Assembly (NCBI GenBank): GCA_002483445.1
Contig: DLHY01000163.1
Span: 44,170-108,169 of the forward strand
Reading direction: 5' to 3'
From: Blastocatellia bacterium UBA7656
GTDB lineage: Bacteria > Acidobacteriota > Blastocatellia > UBA7656
DNA: 64,000 nt
Shown: piece by piece, positions 16,426 through 27,447 of the stretch
How positions within the stretch are numbered: position 1 is the first letter of the stretch
Layout of the letters: every line of letters begins with the position of its first letter
Program-made: the position numbers and the translations under genes
The notes under the pieces: model-generated
Database searches by the model: none
What the model saw: only the letters and a program-made list of their open reading frames with translations
What the model was told of the DNA's origin: nothing

Positions 16426-17781
16426 TTACTTGTAGAGAAGCTGATTGACTTCGTCGCGTGCTTGATTTGCTTTTTCAGCTATCTTTTCTGGTATTGGATT
16501 CCTAATCTTTCGCTTTCCAAAGGCCGCTGCCCAAAGAAGGTTACGAAAACGACTTATGCCCCCGCTGCCGAGGAAGCCCTTCTCCCTGAATTCGTTTTTT
16601 GCTACAAACTGCTCCCCATCCAATAGCCCAGCCCGTTCAATCGCACCACGGAGCCATGTAGTAATCTCCTTTCTTGCCTTATCTGACACGAAGGGAATTC
16701 CTTTTTGCTTCAGGTGTGCCAATACCGCTGGAACTAAATCAATGACTGACACAAGAACTCGCCCCTGATAGACAACATTTTGAGGATTTAATTCAGAAGC
16801 CCCCTTTTCTTCGGCACGTCCCGATGCTTGTAACCAGCACCCAAGGAATTCAGAAAGGAACGATGTCTGCGCCTCAAGATTGGTGATGTCACATTTATCT
16901 AGTGTTGGAATCACTCCTTCAATCGCTGCATTCAGAGTGGCAAGAGTGACCACATCCTTGACTCCATACCTAATCCCCGGTATTTGGATCATTCCAACGA
17001 GAGGGCCAGTTTCTAACATTAGCTTGCGGCCAATGTCTTGCGCACGATCTTTTCGATCCAGAGGTTCGCGATGACCACGCGCTAGTGGGAACAGGTCATG
17101 CACTAATGACCGGTCGACTTTCTTTTGATTGAGGTTTACATCAATGAAGATTTGAGCTTGGCGGATTGGCGGAGCTTTCGCAGCATCAAGGTTCAAAAAG
17201 ACTTCGGCAGGCAATTCAAACTTGGCTTCTGGATCGGTTTCCCGCCGAATCTGCAACGCGAAGTAAGCGCCATTAATTCTGTGCTGCCCGTCAATAACTG
17301 TGAAATAAAACTCTTCCTCAGTCGGATCTAAGCTCAAATGTGCTGTTCCCTTAACCTCTGGTATTTTATCAAGCTTTGCTCCGTTCACATGAACAAGCAC
17401 GTTGCTAAGGAAAGGAAATGAACTCTTCGAGTATTTAACGATGCCCCTGATTTTCGGGGGCCACTCGCGTCCGGGTTCGTTCTTTTTAGGTTCGTAAATT
17501 GGACCGAATACCTTATCCATCCACGCTCCTGAATCCTCAATCTCTTGCTGTAGAAGATAGGCGGCAATCTGAGCGACGCGCTTCCAGTCGAGGAAACGCT
17601 GAATATCCTTTACTTTGTCGGGATCAGGGTTTGGCCTGTGTGGTAAGCCGGGCCACCATTCCATAAGCCTCTCGACATCGAGTGCGCATAAACAATGATC
17701 CACTGATTCGAGACCGGATGGCCTAAATGGGTTGACCGGAACAACAACCGAAATGCGTTCGATCTTTTTTTCTGTACTCAT
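16426..17781 (-). CDS. DGQHR-domain protein (DndB/DpdB-like)
   Basis: A 451-residue protein with the hallmark FTVIDGQHRINGAY (about 163-176). DGQHR proteins include DndB, the regulator of DNA phosphorothioation operons, and DpdB of the 7-deazaguanine DNA-modification system. They adopt a ParB/Srx-like fold. Downstream are conserved-looking segments IFIDVNLNQKKVDRSLVHDL and a basic C-terminal region with FGKRKIRNPIPEKI. No dnd or dpd partners are present. First gene of a three-gene operon with an unknown protein and an adenine methylase; a regulatory or DNA-sensing role there is inferred. Confidence 0.82.
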   Translation of the reverse strand: MSTEKKIERISVVVPVNPFRPSGLESVDHCLCALDVERLMEWWPGLPHRPNPDPDKVKDIQRFLDWKRVAQIAAYLLQQEIEDSGAWMDKVFGPIYEPKKNEPGREWPPKIRGIVKYSKSSFPFLSNVLVHVNGAKLDKIPEVKGTAHLSLDPTEEEFYFTVIDGQHRINGAYFALQIRRETDPEAKFELPAEVFLNLDAAKAPPIRQAQIFIDVNLNQKKVDRSLVHDLFPLARGHREPLDRKDRAQDIGRKLMLETGPLVGMIQIPGIRYGVKDVVTLATLNAAIEGVIPTLDKCDITNLEAQTSFLSEFLGCWLQASGRAEEKGASELNPQNVVYQGRVLVSVIDLVPAVLAHLKQKGIPFVSDKARKEITTWLRGAIERAGLLDGEQFVAKNEFREKGFLGSGGISRFRNLLWAAAFGKRKIRNPIPEKIAEKANQARDEVNQLLYK

Positions 17782-17877
17782 TTGATTATCAGAGTGGCGG
17801 CTAACAAACGGCTTCGCCAGCCGCCGTTGATTCTAATTCATTGGTCGGTACATTTCCAACATTTCTTTCTTAGCGTT
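17782..17877. other. Junction between thiC and the DGQHR operon, with a GC-rich hairpin
   Basis: Contains an imperfect stem GGCGGCT/AGCCGCC (about 17795-17825) with TTAG and AAC edges. It could be the thiC terminator or part of an integration junction. No gene. Confidence 0.4.
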
Positions 17878-19788
<1,911 letters not shown>

Positions 19789-19818
19789 GGCTTCACCTCG
19801 TTGCCGAGGGAAGAAAAG

Positions 19819-19893
19819 ATAAGGCAAAAGTAAAAAGGCAAAAGGCAAAAACAAGGAATCACTTTTTCCTTTTAACTTTTTCCTTTTGCCTTA
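19819..19893. repeat. AAGGCAAAAG-type word hairpin between TPP riboswitch and thiC
   Basis: The left arm (TAAGGCAAAAG, TAAAAAGGCAAAAGGC) and the right arm (CTTTTTCC, TTTTAACTTTTTCC, TTTTGCCTTA) are inverted copies of the same words. Together they would form a stem of about 30 base pairs in the leader RNA. It is the same word family as at 7399-7520. Its position makes it a possible expression platform for the riboswitch. Confidence 0.8.
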
Positions 19894-19898
19894 TTCAA

Positions 19899-19979
19899 GC
19901 TCTCCCTTCGACGGCATTATCCGTATCAGGTTCAAGGGGTCTCCCTTGCGGGACTCTCAGCCTTTCAGCTCCCCCGGAA
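19899..19979 (-). promoter_or_regulatory. TPP riboswitch (THI box) upstream of thiC
   Basis: On the minus strand the order is GGGGGAGCTGAAAGGCTGAG, AGTCCCGCAAGGGAGACCCC, TTGAACCTGATACGGATAAT and GCCGTCGAAGGGAG. These are the conserved GGGG..GCUGAGA, ACCC, UUGAACCUGAU and GGAUAAUGCC..CGAAGG blocks of the thiamine pyrophosphate aptamer. It lies about 110 bases before thiC on the same strand, so thiC is predicted to be switched off by TPP. Confidence 0.96.
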
Positions 19980-20190
19980 AATCATTGTGCGTCGCTTGAT
20001 AGCTTACATACGTGAAGGCCGTTCAGCAACCGGCTGACTGAACAACTTTGATATATAATGCCCGAATGGATTTTCGTTGAGAAAGTCTTCGAGGTACAAC
20101 CGTTGGCCAGACTGTTGACCTGAAAGCATGAAAATTTGAGGAAGCAGCAGGCTGGCAGCCTGCTGTACATTTTTCGATGGGGGCTTTCGA
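19980..20190. other. Divergent intergenic region thiC leader / BNR gene
   Basis: No gene. It contains the thiC promoter side and a REPIN-like element at 20092-20169 (arms CGTTGGCCAGACTGTTGAC and CAGCAGGCTGGCAGCCTGCTG around TGAAAGCATGAAAAT). Confidence 0.65.
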
Positions 20191-21411
<1,221 letters not shown>

Positions 21412-21414
21412 AAG

Positions 21415-22383
21415 ATGAAAGCAATCGTAATGAGCCGATTTGGCAAGCCCGAAGTTTTGACTTATATGGACGCAGAAAAACCGTCTCTCAAACCGGGCGA
21501 AGCTCTGGTCAAACTCGAAGCTGTTGGAGTCAACTACATCGATGTTTACCATCGCACCGGGCTTTACCCCTTGCAGCTTCCCGCGACTCCCGGAATGGAA
21601 GCCGCAGGGACAGTCGAGATGGTTGGATCAGATGTTACAGAAGTGAAGGTGGGCGACCGCGTAGCCTACGCTATGACGCCGGGAGCTTATGCCGAGTATG
21701 CTGCCGTCCCGGCGTGGCGACTGGTAGCGATTCCTGCGGGGCTGGACTCGCGCGAGGCCGCCGCTGCGATGCTTCAGGGGATGACGGCGCATTATCTGAT
21801 CACTTCGACTTTCGCCCTCAAGGCGGGCGATACGGCGCTCGTTCACGCGGCAGCAGGCGGCGTGGGATTGCTTCTGGTTCAGGCGGCGAAAAGAATCGGC
21901 GCCCGTGTGATCGGCACGGTTTCAACAGAAGCGAAAGCGCGCCTCGCCCGCGAAGCCGGGGCTGATGAAGTGATACTTTACACTCATCAGGATTTCGAGC
22001 AGGAAGCAAGACGCATCACCGCAGGCCGTGGCGTCGAGGTGGTTTACGATTCTGTTGGCAAAGACACTTTTCTCAAAAGCCTCAACTCGCTAGCTCCGCG
22101 AGGTATGCTCGCGCTCTACGGCCAGTCATCAGGCGTGGTGCCGCCTTTCGATCTTTCGCTTTTGGGACAGAAGGGATCGCTTTTTGTGACTCGGCCTTCG
22201 CTGGCTCAATACGCGGCAACGCGCGAAGAGTTGATGTGGCGAGCGGGCGAAGTGCTTGAATGGATCAGGTCGGGCGAGATGAAATTGAGGATCGAAAAAA
22301 CTTTCCCGCTCGCCGAAGCCGCTGAAGCGCACAGTCAGTTGGAAGGAAGAAAGACGACGGGCAAGCTGCTTCTGATTCCCTGA
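21415..22383 (+). CDS. qor: NADPH:quinone oxidoreductase (zeta-crystallin/QOR type)
   Basis: A 322-residue medium-chain dehydrogenase/reductase. The N-terminal GroES-like part has VGVNYIDVYHRTGLYP and the QOR feature PGMEAAGTVEMVG without zinc ligands. The Rossmann motif is HAAAGGVGLLLVQAAK (about 143-158), typical of NADPH-binding quinone reductases, and the C-terminal DLSLLGQKGSLFVTRPSLAQ matches the same family. It would reduce quinones by one or two electrons in the cytoplasm. It lies just downstream of the BNR gene and directly upstream of a MerR regulator with its own promoter. Confidence 0.93.
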   Translation: MKAIVMSRFGKPEVLTYMDAEKPSLKPGEALVKLEAVGVNYIDVYHRTGLYPLQLPATPGMEAAGTVEMVGSDVTEVKVGDRVAYAMTPGAYAEYAAVPAWRLVAIPAGLDSREAAAAMLQGMTAHYLITSTFALKAGDTALVHAAAGGVGLLLVQAAKRIGARVIGTVSTEAKARLAREAGADEVILYTHQDFEQEARRITAGRGVEVVYDSVGKDTFLKSLNSLAPRGMLALYGQSSGVVPPFDLSLLGQKGSLFVTRPSLAQYAATREELMWRAGEVLEWIRSGEMKLRIEKTFPLAEAAEAHSQLEGRKTTGKLLLIP

Positions 22384-22392
22384 AGAAAGCTC

Positions 22393-22424
22393 TTGACCCT
22401 GGAACGCATTCCAGAGCTTATACT
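22393..22424 (+). promoter_or_regulatory. MerR-type promoter with dyad inside a long spacer
   Basis: TTGACC (22393-22398) and TATACT (22419-22424) are separated by 20 bases (19 if TTATAC is used). The spacer holds the perfect dyad CTGGAA-CGCA-TTCCAG. Over-long spacers with a central operator are the hallmark of promoters twisted into shape by MerR-family activators. It lies directly before the MerR-like gene, so autoregulation is likely. Confidence 0.75.
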
Positions 22425-22440
22425 CACGAGCGTGGCTTCG

Positions 22441-22932
22441 ATGAAGGCGATAAAAGCATATCTGAGATCAGGCGAGATGGCCCGTCTTGCGGGCGTCAGC
22501 CCGGACACGCTCAGACACTACGAGCGCAAAGGACTTCTGCCTGCGCCGCGCCGCTCACCGAATGGCTATCGCGAATACCACAGTTCGCTGCTTGACCGGG
22601 TGCGGATGATTCGCCGCGCTCTATCAGTCGGCTTCACCATCGATGAGCTTGCCAGCATCTTTCGCCAGCGCGCAAACGGCGGCGCTCCGTGCAGGCGCGT
22701 GCGCGCTCTGGCCGAAGAGAAACTCACGGAAGTCGAAGCGCAACTCATGGAGATAAAAACTCTGCGCGACGATCTTCGATCTATGCTTCGCGACTGGGAC
22801 TCTCGACTTGCGCGCTCTGCTGACGGCGAGCGCGCAGGGTTGCTTGAATCGCTTGCGTCGAGCCGCCGGGAGGAAAAGCTTTCGCCGCTCGCTCCTTCCG
22901 CAATTCGCAGAAAAAAAGTCAGGAGTCGTTGA
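22441..22932 (+). CDS. MerR-family transcriptional regulator
   Basis: About 163 residues from ATG 22441. The N-terminal winged helix has SGEMARLAGVSPDTLRHYER, KGLLPAPRRSPNGYR-EY, and VRMIRRALSVGFTIDELASI. A coiled-coil dimerisation helix follows (about 75-120). One Cys (GGAPCRRVRALAEEKL, about residue 84) sits where ZntR/CueR/SoxR-like proteins place effector ligands, but a C-terminal Cys cluster is missing, so effector is unknown. The start is set by the promoter: the in-frame TTG at 22393 is the -35 box itself. The leader would be only about 10 bases. Confidence 0.85.
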   Translation: MKAIKAYLRSGEMARLAGVSPDTLRHYERKGLLPAPRRSPNGYREYHSSLLDRVRMIRRALSVGFTIDELASIFRQRANGGAPCRRVRALAEEKLTEVEAQLMEIKTLRDDLRSMLRDWDSRLARSADGERAGLLESLASSRREEKLSPLAPSAIRRKKVRSR

Positions 22933-22933
22933 T

Positions 22934-23010
22934 GTGGCGCAATCTGTTAGATTGCGCACGCCCTGAAAGTATGAAGATCGGGAACCTCGCAAGCTAACAG
23001 CTTGCGCCAC
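22934..23010. repeat. REPIN-like element upstream of the exported CPLHE protein
   Basis: Palindromes GTGGCGCAATCTGTTAGATT/GCGC and CGCAAGCTAACAGCTTGCG surround CCTGAAAGTATGAAGATCGGG. The centre is shared with the elements at 9871 and 20092, while the palindromes differ in sequence. Confidence 0.75.
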
Positions 23011-23032
23011 TTTTTCTAAGGAGGAAAAGTCA

Positions 23033-23593
23033 GTGAAGAAATTTTTCTTTTCGATTATTGTGTCGGCGGCTCTGGCCGCAAGCGTCGGTCAAGCGCGCGC
23101 GCTTCAGGATCAGAAAGCGATCGAGTCCTGCCCGCTTCACGAACAGCACATGAAAGACCGTCAGGCAGAAAAGAAGCATCACGCCGGGGTCAACCGTCGC
23201 GGCGATCACGAGATGGGCTTCAGTCATCTCGCGACCGCTCATCATTTTCGATTGTATGAAGACGGCGGCGCGATAGAGGTCGAAGCCCTCGACGCGGCGG
23301 ACACTGCGAGCCGCGATCGGATCAGAGAGCATCTTTTCCTGATCGCCCGCGTTTTTGCGGAAGGCGATTTCGCAAAGCCTCGCGCTATTCACGATCAATC
23401 AGTGCCAGGTACGCTTGCGATGGCTCGACTGAAAGCGGATATATCCTACAAATTCGAGAACACCGAACGAGGCGGGCGGGTTCGCATCTCGACCACGAGC
23501 GGTGAAGCTCTCGCGGCCATTTACGAGTTCCTGCGCTTTCAGATTCAGGATCATCGGACGGGCGACAGCCTTGAAGTCGCAAAGAAGCAGTAG
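23033..23593 (+). CDS. Exported hypothetical protein (CPLHEQH-containing, Acidobacteria-type)
   Basis: A 186-residue protein with GTG start, strong AAGGAGG ribosome site at 23018-23024 and signal peptide (MKKFFFSIIVSAALAASVGQ). The mature N-terminus has CPLHEQHMKDRQAEKKHHAG, rich in Cys/His/Met, which could bind a metal. The rest is a compact alpha/beta domain (HHFRLYEDGGAIEVEALD; YKFENTERGGRVRISTTSGE; AIYEFLRFQIQDHRTGD). I recall similar proteins only as hypotheticals. It lies after a REPIN element downstream of the MerR gene; metal-linked regulation is possible but unproved. Confidence 0.7.
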   Translation: MKKFFFSIIVSAALAASVGQARALQDQKAIESCPLHEQHMKDRQAEKKHHAGVNRRGDHEMGFSHLATAHHFRLYEDGGAIEVEALDAADTASRDRIREHLFLIARVFAEGDFAKPRAIHDQSVPGTLAMARLKADISYKFENTERGGRVRISTTSGEALAAIYEFLRFQIQDHRTGDSLEVAKKQ

Positions 23594-23715
23594 CAGTATT
23601 CTCATCCTCGAAGAAGCGGTTGGCGTCTTTCATCGAAGTATGCTGACCGCTTTCTGCTTTCTGTTGCCTCGTTTTCGGTTGCCAGACGCGCCTTTTGCGA
23701 TTATTTTAGCAGGCA

Positions 23716-24498
23716 ATGTCAAAGGTCATAGCAATCGCGAATCAAAAGGGGGGCGTAGGCAAAACAACCACCACTATCAACCTCGGCGCCAGCCTCGCCG
23801 TTGCTGACATGAAAGTATTGCTCATCGATGCCGACCCGCAGGGCAACAGCACCAGCGGGCTGGGGCTGAGAGGAAGTTTTCATAAAAGCCTCTATCACTC
23901 TCTCGTCATAGGCGAACCGATAAAAAACATCATACTCAACACGGAGCTTGAGAATCTCAAAGTGGTGCCGTCGGAAAAAATTCTCGCCGCAGCCGAGATA
24001 GAGCTTGTCGAGGTCGAAAACCGCGAGTTCATGCTCAAGCAGTTGCTCGAACAGATAACAACTGATTTCGATTATATCCTCATCGATTGTCCGCCGAGTC
24101 TGGGGTTGCTGACGCTCAACGCGCTTGCGGCGGCCACAGCCGTGTTGATTCCGATTCAATGCGAATACTTCGCTCTGGAAGGCGTGTCGGAGTTGTGGGA
24201 CACGTTAGTTAAGATCAGACGCAATCTCAACCCTTCGCTCACCATAGAAGGTTTTCTTCTGACGATGTTCGATGAGCGAACCAATCTTTCGAATCAGGTC
24301 GTATCAGACCTGAGAGGTTTTCTAGGCTCTCAGGTTTTTTCGACCATCATACCGAGAAACGTGCGGCTGGCTGAAGCGCCCAGCTACGGAAAGCCTATAG
24401 TGCTTTACGACATAAAATCGAAAGGCGCTGAAAGCTATCTCAGACTGGCGAAAGAGGTGATAGGCAATGACAAGAAAGGCGCTGGGCCGGGGGCTTAA
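23716..24498 (+). CDS. parA: Chromosome-partitioning ATPase ParA (Soj)
   Basis: A 260-residue protein with the deviant Walker A KGGVGKTTTTINL (residues 11-23), Walker A' DADPQGNSTSGLG (about 40-52) and Walker B DYILIDCPPSLGLL (about 117-130). ParA dimers bind DNA with ATP and, driven by ParB, move the replication origin region. It overlaps parB by 32 bases. Chromosomal parAB usually sits close to the origin, but no dnaA, gid or parS site was recognised here. Confidence 0.95.
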   Translation: MSKVIAIANQKGGVGKTTTTINLGASLAVADMKVLLIDADPQGNSTSGLGLRGSFHKSLYHSLVIGEPIKNIILNTELENLKVVPSEKILAAAEIELVEVENREFMLKQLLEQITTDFDYILIDCPPSLGLLTLNALAAATAVLIPIQCEYFALEGVSELWDTLVKIRRNLNPSLTIEGFLLTMFDERTNLSNQVVSDLRGFLGSQVFSTIIPRNVRLAEAPSYGKPIVLYDIKSKGAESYLRLAKEVIGNDKKGAGPGA

Positions 24499-25327
24499 CG
24501 CGCTCTTCACTCAGACATCTCAACTGGAGAGCGAGCTTATAGAGATCGCAATCGATCAGCTTGATCCCACTGCGGATCAGCCGCGTCAGACGTTCCGCGA
24601 CGACCGGCTCGATGAGCTTGCCCGCTCGATGAAAACCAACGGAGTGCTTCAACCTCTCGTGGTGCGCCGCCAGGGCGAAAGGTTTCAGATAATCGCGGGC
24701 GAGCGACGTTGGCGAGCCGCCCAGCGGGCGGGCCTGCACCGAATTCCCTGCATAGTCAAAGACATTGCCGAAGATAGTATGCTGGAGATATCGCTCATAG
24801 AAAACATCCAGCGCGAAGAGTTAAGTCCGATAGAAGAAGCCCGCGCCTTTCGCAAGCTCATCGATCAACTCAAAGTCACGCAGGAAGAAGTGGCTCAACG
24901 AGTCGGCAAGGATCGCTCCACGATTACCAATTCGCTGAGGCTTTTGAAACTTCCGGCAGACATTCAACGCCTTGTCGAAGAAGAAAAGCTTTCCATGGGA
25001 CACGCGCGCACGCTGCTTGCGCTCGAATCCACAGAGCAGCAGATGACGGTCGCAGCGCGGGTCATCAGTCAGGAGCTTTCAGTCCGCGAGACTGAGCGAC
25101 TGGTCAAGCAGATGCAGGAGAGGGCCGGGGGGCAGCAGGCGAAGGCGGCGAAAGTGGAAGACCCGAATGTGCGCGCAGCCGAGTCGAAGTTGAGCAAGAG
25201 GCTTGCGGCTCCGGTGAAGATAAAATTTGCGAAAGAGGGCGGAGTCATCGAGGTCAAATTTTCCTCCAATGATGATCTCAGCCGTCTGTTCGATCTTATG
25301 GTTCAATCCTCGCGCAGCGCTGAATAA
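24467..25327 (+). CDS. parB: Chromosome-partitioning protein ParB (Spo0J)
   Basis: A 286-residue protein. The N-terminal CTPase/ParB domain has NGVLQPLVVRRQGERFQIIA and GERRWRAAQRAG. The helix-turn-helix is KVTQEEVAQRVGKDRSTITN-SLRLLKLP, and the C-terminal dimerisation part ends in DDLSRLFDLMVQ. It loads at parS, slides as a CTP clamp and stimulates ParA. The start ATG lies inside parA. All domains have the normal length. Confidence 0.95.
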   Translation: MTRKALGRGLNALFTQTSQLESELIEIAIDQLDPTADQPRQTFRDDRLDELARSMKTNGVLQPLVVRRQGERFQIIAGERRWRAAQRAGLHRIPCIVKDIAEDSMLEISLIENIQREELSPIEEARAFRKLIDQLKVTQEEVAQRVGKDRSTITNSLRLLKLPADIQRLVEEEKLSMGHARTLLALESTEQQMTVAARVISQELSVRETERLVKQMQERAGGQQAKAAKVEDPNVRAAESKLSKRLAAPVKIKFAKEGGVIEVKFSSNDDLSRLFDLMVQSSRSAE

Positions 25328-25952
25328 CAAATGAGTATAGTTGACCTCAAAATCAAGACAGATTTCCGACCATTTTTAAGGTGGATTTTGCTCCTTTCAT
25401 TTTGATCGGCAAAAGCTTCTGTTCTTTCTCACTCGTGTTTTACCAATTTGGGAGCGCATATGTTGGGCTTCTTAGCATTCAGGCCACAGCATATTGTACA
25501 ACCCCGGAATTATGGGCAGGTTTTGCTTCTCTCTGAATGTCGCAAAAGCCCATTTAATATCCTGGCTGTACGCAGAATCAACAACTTAATGAGTTCAAAA
25601 TGGTAAAACACGAGTTCTCAATTCAATGTCCGAAATGAACCTCTGCTGGTGTTCGATACTCCAACGCTTGATGCGCTCGCTTCGAAGGCCCGATTGACTG
25701 CCACGAGTACAAAATCGACTTCCAGACTTTGGGCTAACTCCCAACTCACTACATAACGCGAATACCAGTCGATGATGGCAACCAGAGCCAGCAACCGGAT
25801 GTAAGTAATATCAGCAGGGTTATATTTCATAAGAGACCTACCTGCGGTTCGGTTTGAACTACATTATGATATTGAATCGAGTAATGTCTTATCTTTTCAA
25901 CTGTCAAGCTACTTTGCAGGAACCCTGCTCGAATCGAAGGACACCGCTTTCG
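25328..25952. other. AT-rich stretch with an IS3-type remnant
   Basis: About 625 bases between parB and phoR without an intact gene. The base composition is visibly more AT-rich than the flanks. The right half holds a broken transposase fragment (25618-25830). Nothing else recognisable; no clear inverted repeats of a complete element were seen. Confidence 0.65.
25618..25830 (-). pseudogene. IS3-family transposase (orfB, rve domain) fragment
   Basis: The minus-strand frame reads YNPADITYIRLLALVAIIDW then YSRYVVSWELAQSLEVDF and later AFEASASSVGVSNTS. The D-I-T-Y-I and VAIIDWYSRYVVSWEL segments are the DDE/rve integrase core of IS3-type OrfB, including the first catalytic Asp (DITYI) and the IIDWYSR block. 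A few codons are missing between ITYIRL and LVAIID, and the region after residue 50 is scrambled. N- and C-termini are absent: a degraded remnant. Confidence 0.82.
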
Positions 25953-27353
25953 TCAAGCATCAACGCTGATTCCTATCAGTTTTTCGCCGTTGTGCAACTC
26001 TAACAGAGATGCATCTGCGAGGGGCAGAGTGAAAGTCAGTTTCGATCCTTGCCCCAGTTCGCTTGTGGCAAAGACTTCGCCGCCGTGAGCCTGAACCAGA
26101 TGCTTGACTATCGCAAGCCCAAGTCCTGAGCCTTCGACGCGGCGCGAGCGCGATTTGTCGGCCCGGTACAATCGCTCGAATACGCGGGGCAAATCCTGAG
26201 ACGAAATTCCTATGCCGGTGTCTTCCACAGAAATGATGGCCTCTGCATCGCTGCTTTCAGCCTTCACCCTAACCGTTCCGTCGGGCCTGTTGAACTTGAT
26301 CGCGTTGTCTATGAGATTGTAGAGAATCTGTTCGAGCCGCATCGGGTCGGCCAGAACGCATAAATCTTCCGGGACTGAAACCTGAAACGTCACAAGTCGC
26401 TCGCCTTTCCTGGCCGAGGCCAGAGCTATCACTTCCCCAACCGCGCTGCTCACTTTCACCGGCGCAGGCGCAAGCTTCACGTCGCCCGACTCGATGGCGG
26501 AAAGATCGGAGATATCGGCGATCATCTCACTCATACGCGCCGCATGTTTGTGCAGCCTTTCGATGAACCGCCCGCTGTTTTCGCGATCATCCATGGCGCC
26601 CGCAAGCAGCGTCTCCGAGCAGGCCAGAATGGCTGTGAGCGGAGTGCGCAGTTCATGCGAGAGATTGGCGAAAAATTCGCGGCGAATTCGTTCGAGCCGT
26701 TCGAGCCGGGTGATGTCGAAGAAAATGCCCACGGCAAGACCTTCGCCCAGAGGCGACACATTGAGTTGATAGCTGCGCAATTCGCGGTCAGCCATCTCGA
26801 CTCGCTCTTCTACCTGACGGCGCTCTTCTATCGCGCGGCGAAACGCGGCATGTATAACAGGCTCGCGCGTGGCATCTACGAGCCTGACTTTGCGAGCGGG
26901 TGAAGAGGTGAAGAGGTGAAGGGGTGAAGAGGTGAAGAGGTGAAGAGGTGAAGAGGTGTCACCCTGTTCGTTCGCTCGCTCTCCGTTTTCTTTTTGAGAT
27001 GCCCCGGCAAGTTTCACTATTCGAGTGGCGGCGTTGTTGTAAAGCAGTATGTTCATCGCCGAGTCGACGATCAACACGCCCTCCTGCATGGTTTCGAGTA
27101 CGCCTGAGAGTAGATGATTCATTTCTTCAGTCATTCCCGTCTGCCGTTCTATCTCGGAGATCGCCGCGCTGTAGCGGGCCAGCGCATAGCGCGACACGAA
27201 GAAGGTCAAAATCCCTGCGACTATCACCGTAATCACGTGAGAGGTGATCACGGACATATCGGGGTGGATGACCGTCTTGATCGATTCGTAGATAGCAAAG
27301 ATCGTCACCGATGCCGCCGTCGCCATCCAGACTCGTCGTGCAATGTCTTTCAT
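25953..27353 (-). CDS. phoR: Sensor histidine kinase PhoR
   Basis: A 466-residue protein with two N-terminal membrane segments (about 10-28 and 36-58) and a PAS-like domain (about 85-210). The HisKA domain has FFANLSHELRTPLTAILACS (His about 237). The HATPase_c domain has NLIDNAIKFNRPDG, DTGIGI and GSGLGLAIVKH. It should phosphorylate PhoB under phosphate limitation. The PAS region is interrupted at about residues 130-153 by a peptide of repeated TSSPLHLF, encoded by GAGGTGAA-type tandem DNA. It is last in the pst-pho operon, after a word hairpin that separates it from phoB. Confidence 0.92.
   Translation of the reverse strand: MKDIARRVWMATAASVTIFAIYESIKTVIHPDMSVITSHVITVIVAGILTFFVSRYALARYSAAISEIERQTGMTEEMNHLLSGVLETMQEGVLIVDSAMNILLYNNAATRIVKLAGASQKENGERANEQGDTSSPLHLFTSSPLHLFTSSPARKVRLVDATREPVIHAAFRRAIEERRQVEERVEMADRELRSYQLNVSPLGEGLAVGIFFDITRLERLERIRREFFANLSHELRTPLTAILACSETLLAGAMDDRENSGRFIERLHKHAARMSEMIADISDLSAIESGDVKLAPAPVKVSSAVGEVIALASARKGERLVTFQVSVPEDLCVLADPMRLEQILYNLIDNAIKFNRPDGTVRVKAESSDAEAIISVEDTGIGISSQDLPRVFERLYRADKSRSRRVEGSGLGLAIVKHLVQAHGGEVFATSELGQGSKLTFTLPLADASLLELHNGEKLIGISVDA
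26899..26960. repeat. GAAGAGGTGAA tandem words inside phoR
   Basis: About seven units of GTGAAGAG (with one variant GTGAAGGG) in frame within the phoR coding region, encoding TSSPLHLFTSSPLHLFTSSP. The same word forms the hairpin after pepA at 61681-61717. Confidence 0.85.
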
Positions 27354-27354
27354 G

Positions 27355-27447
27355 TTCAGTTTTCAGTTTTCAGTTTTCAGTTTTCAGTTTTCAGTTTCTG
27401 GCAGAGAACGGGTTCTACTGAAAACTGAAAACTGAAAACTGAAAACT
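27355..27447. repeat. CAGTTTT/AAAACTG word hairpin between phoB and phoR
   Basis: Left arm of about six TTTTCAG words (27355-27399), a 16-base loop, and a right arm of four AAAACTG words (27416-27447). The right arm ends at the phoB stop codon. The same hairpin type lies between phoU and pstB. Confidence 0.9.

Noticed and set aside
17795..17825. tRNA-like hairpin as attachment site at the thiC junction
   Set aside because: The stem is short, and no cloverleaf or CCA-type end can be formed.
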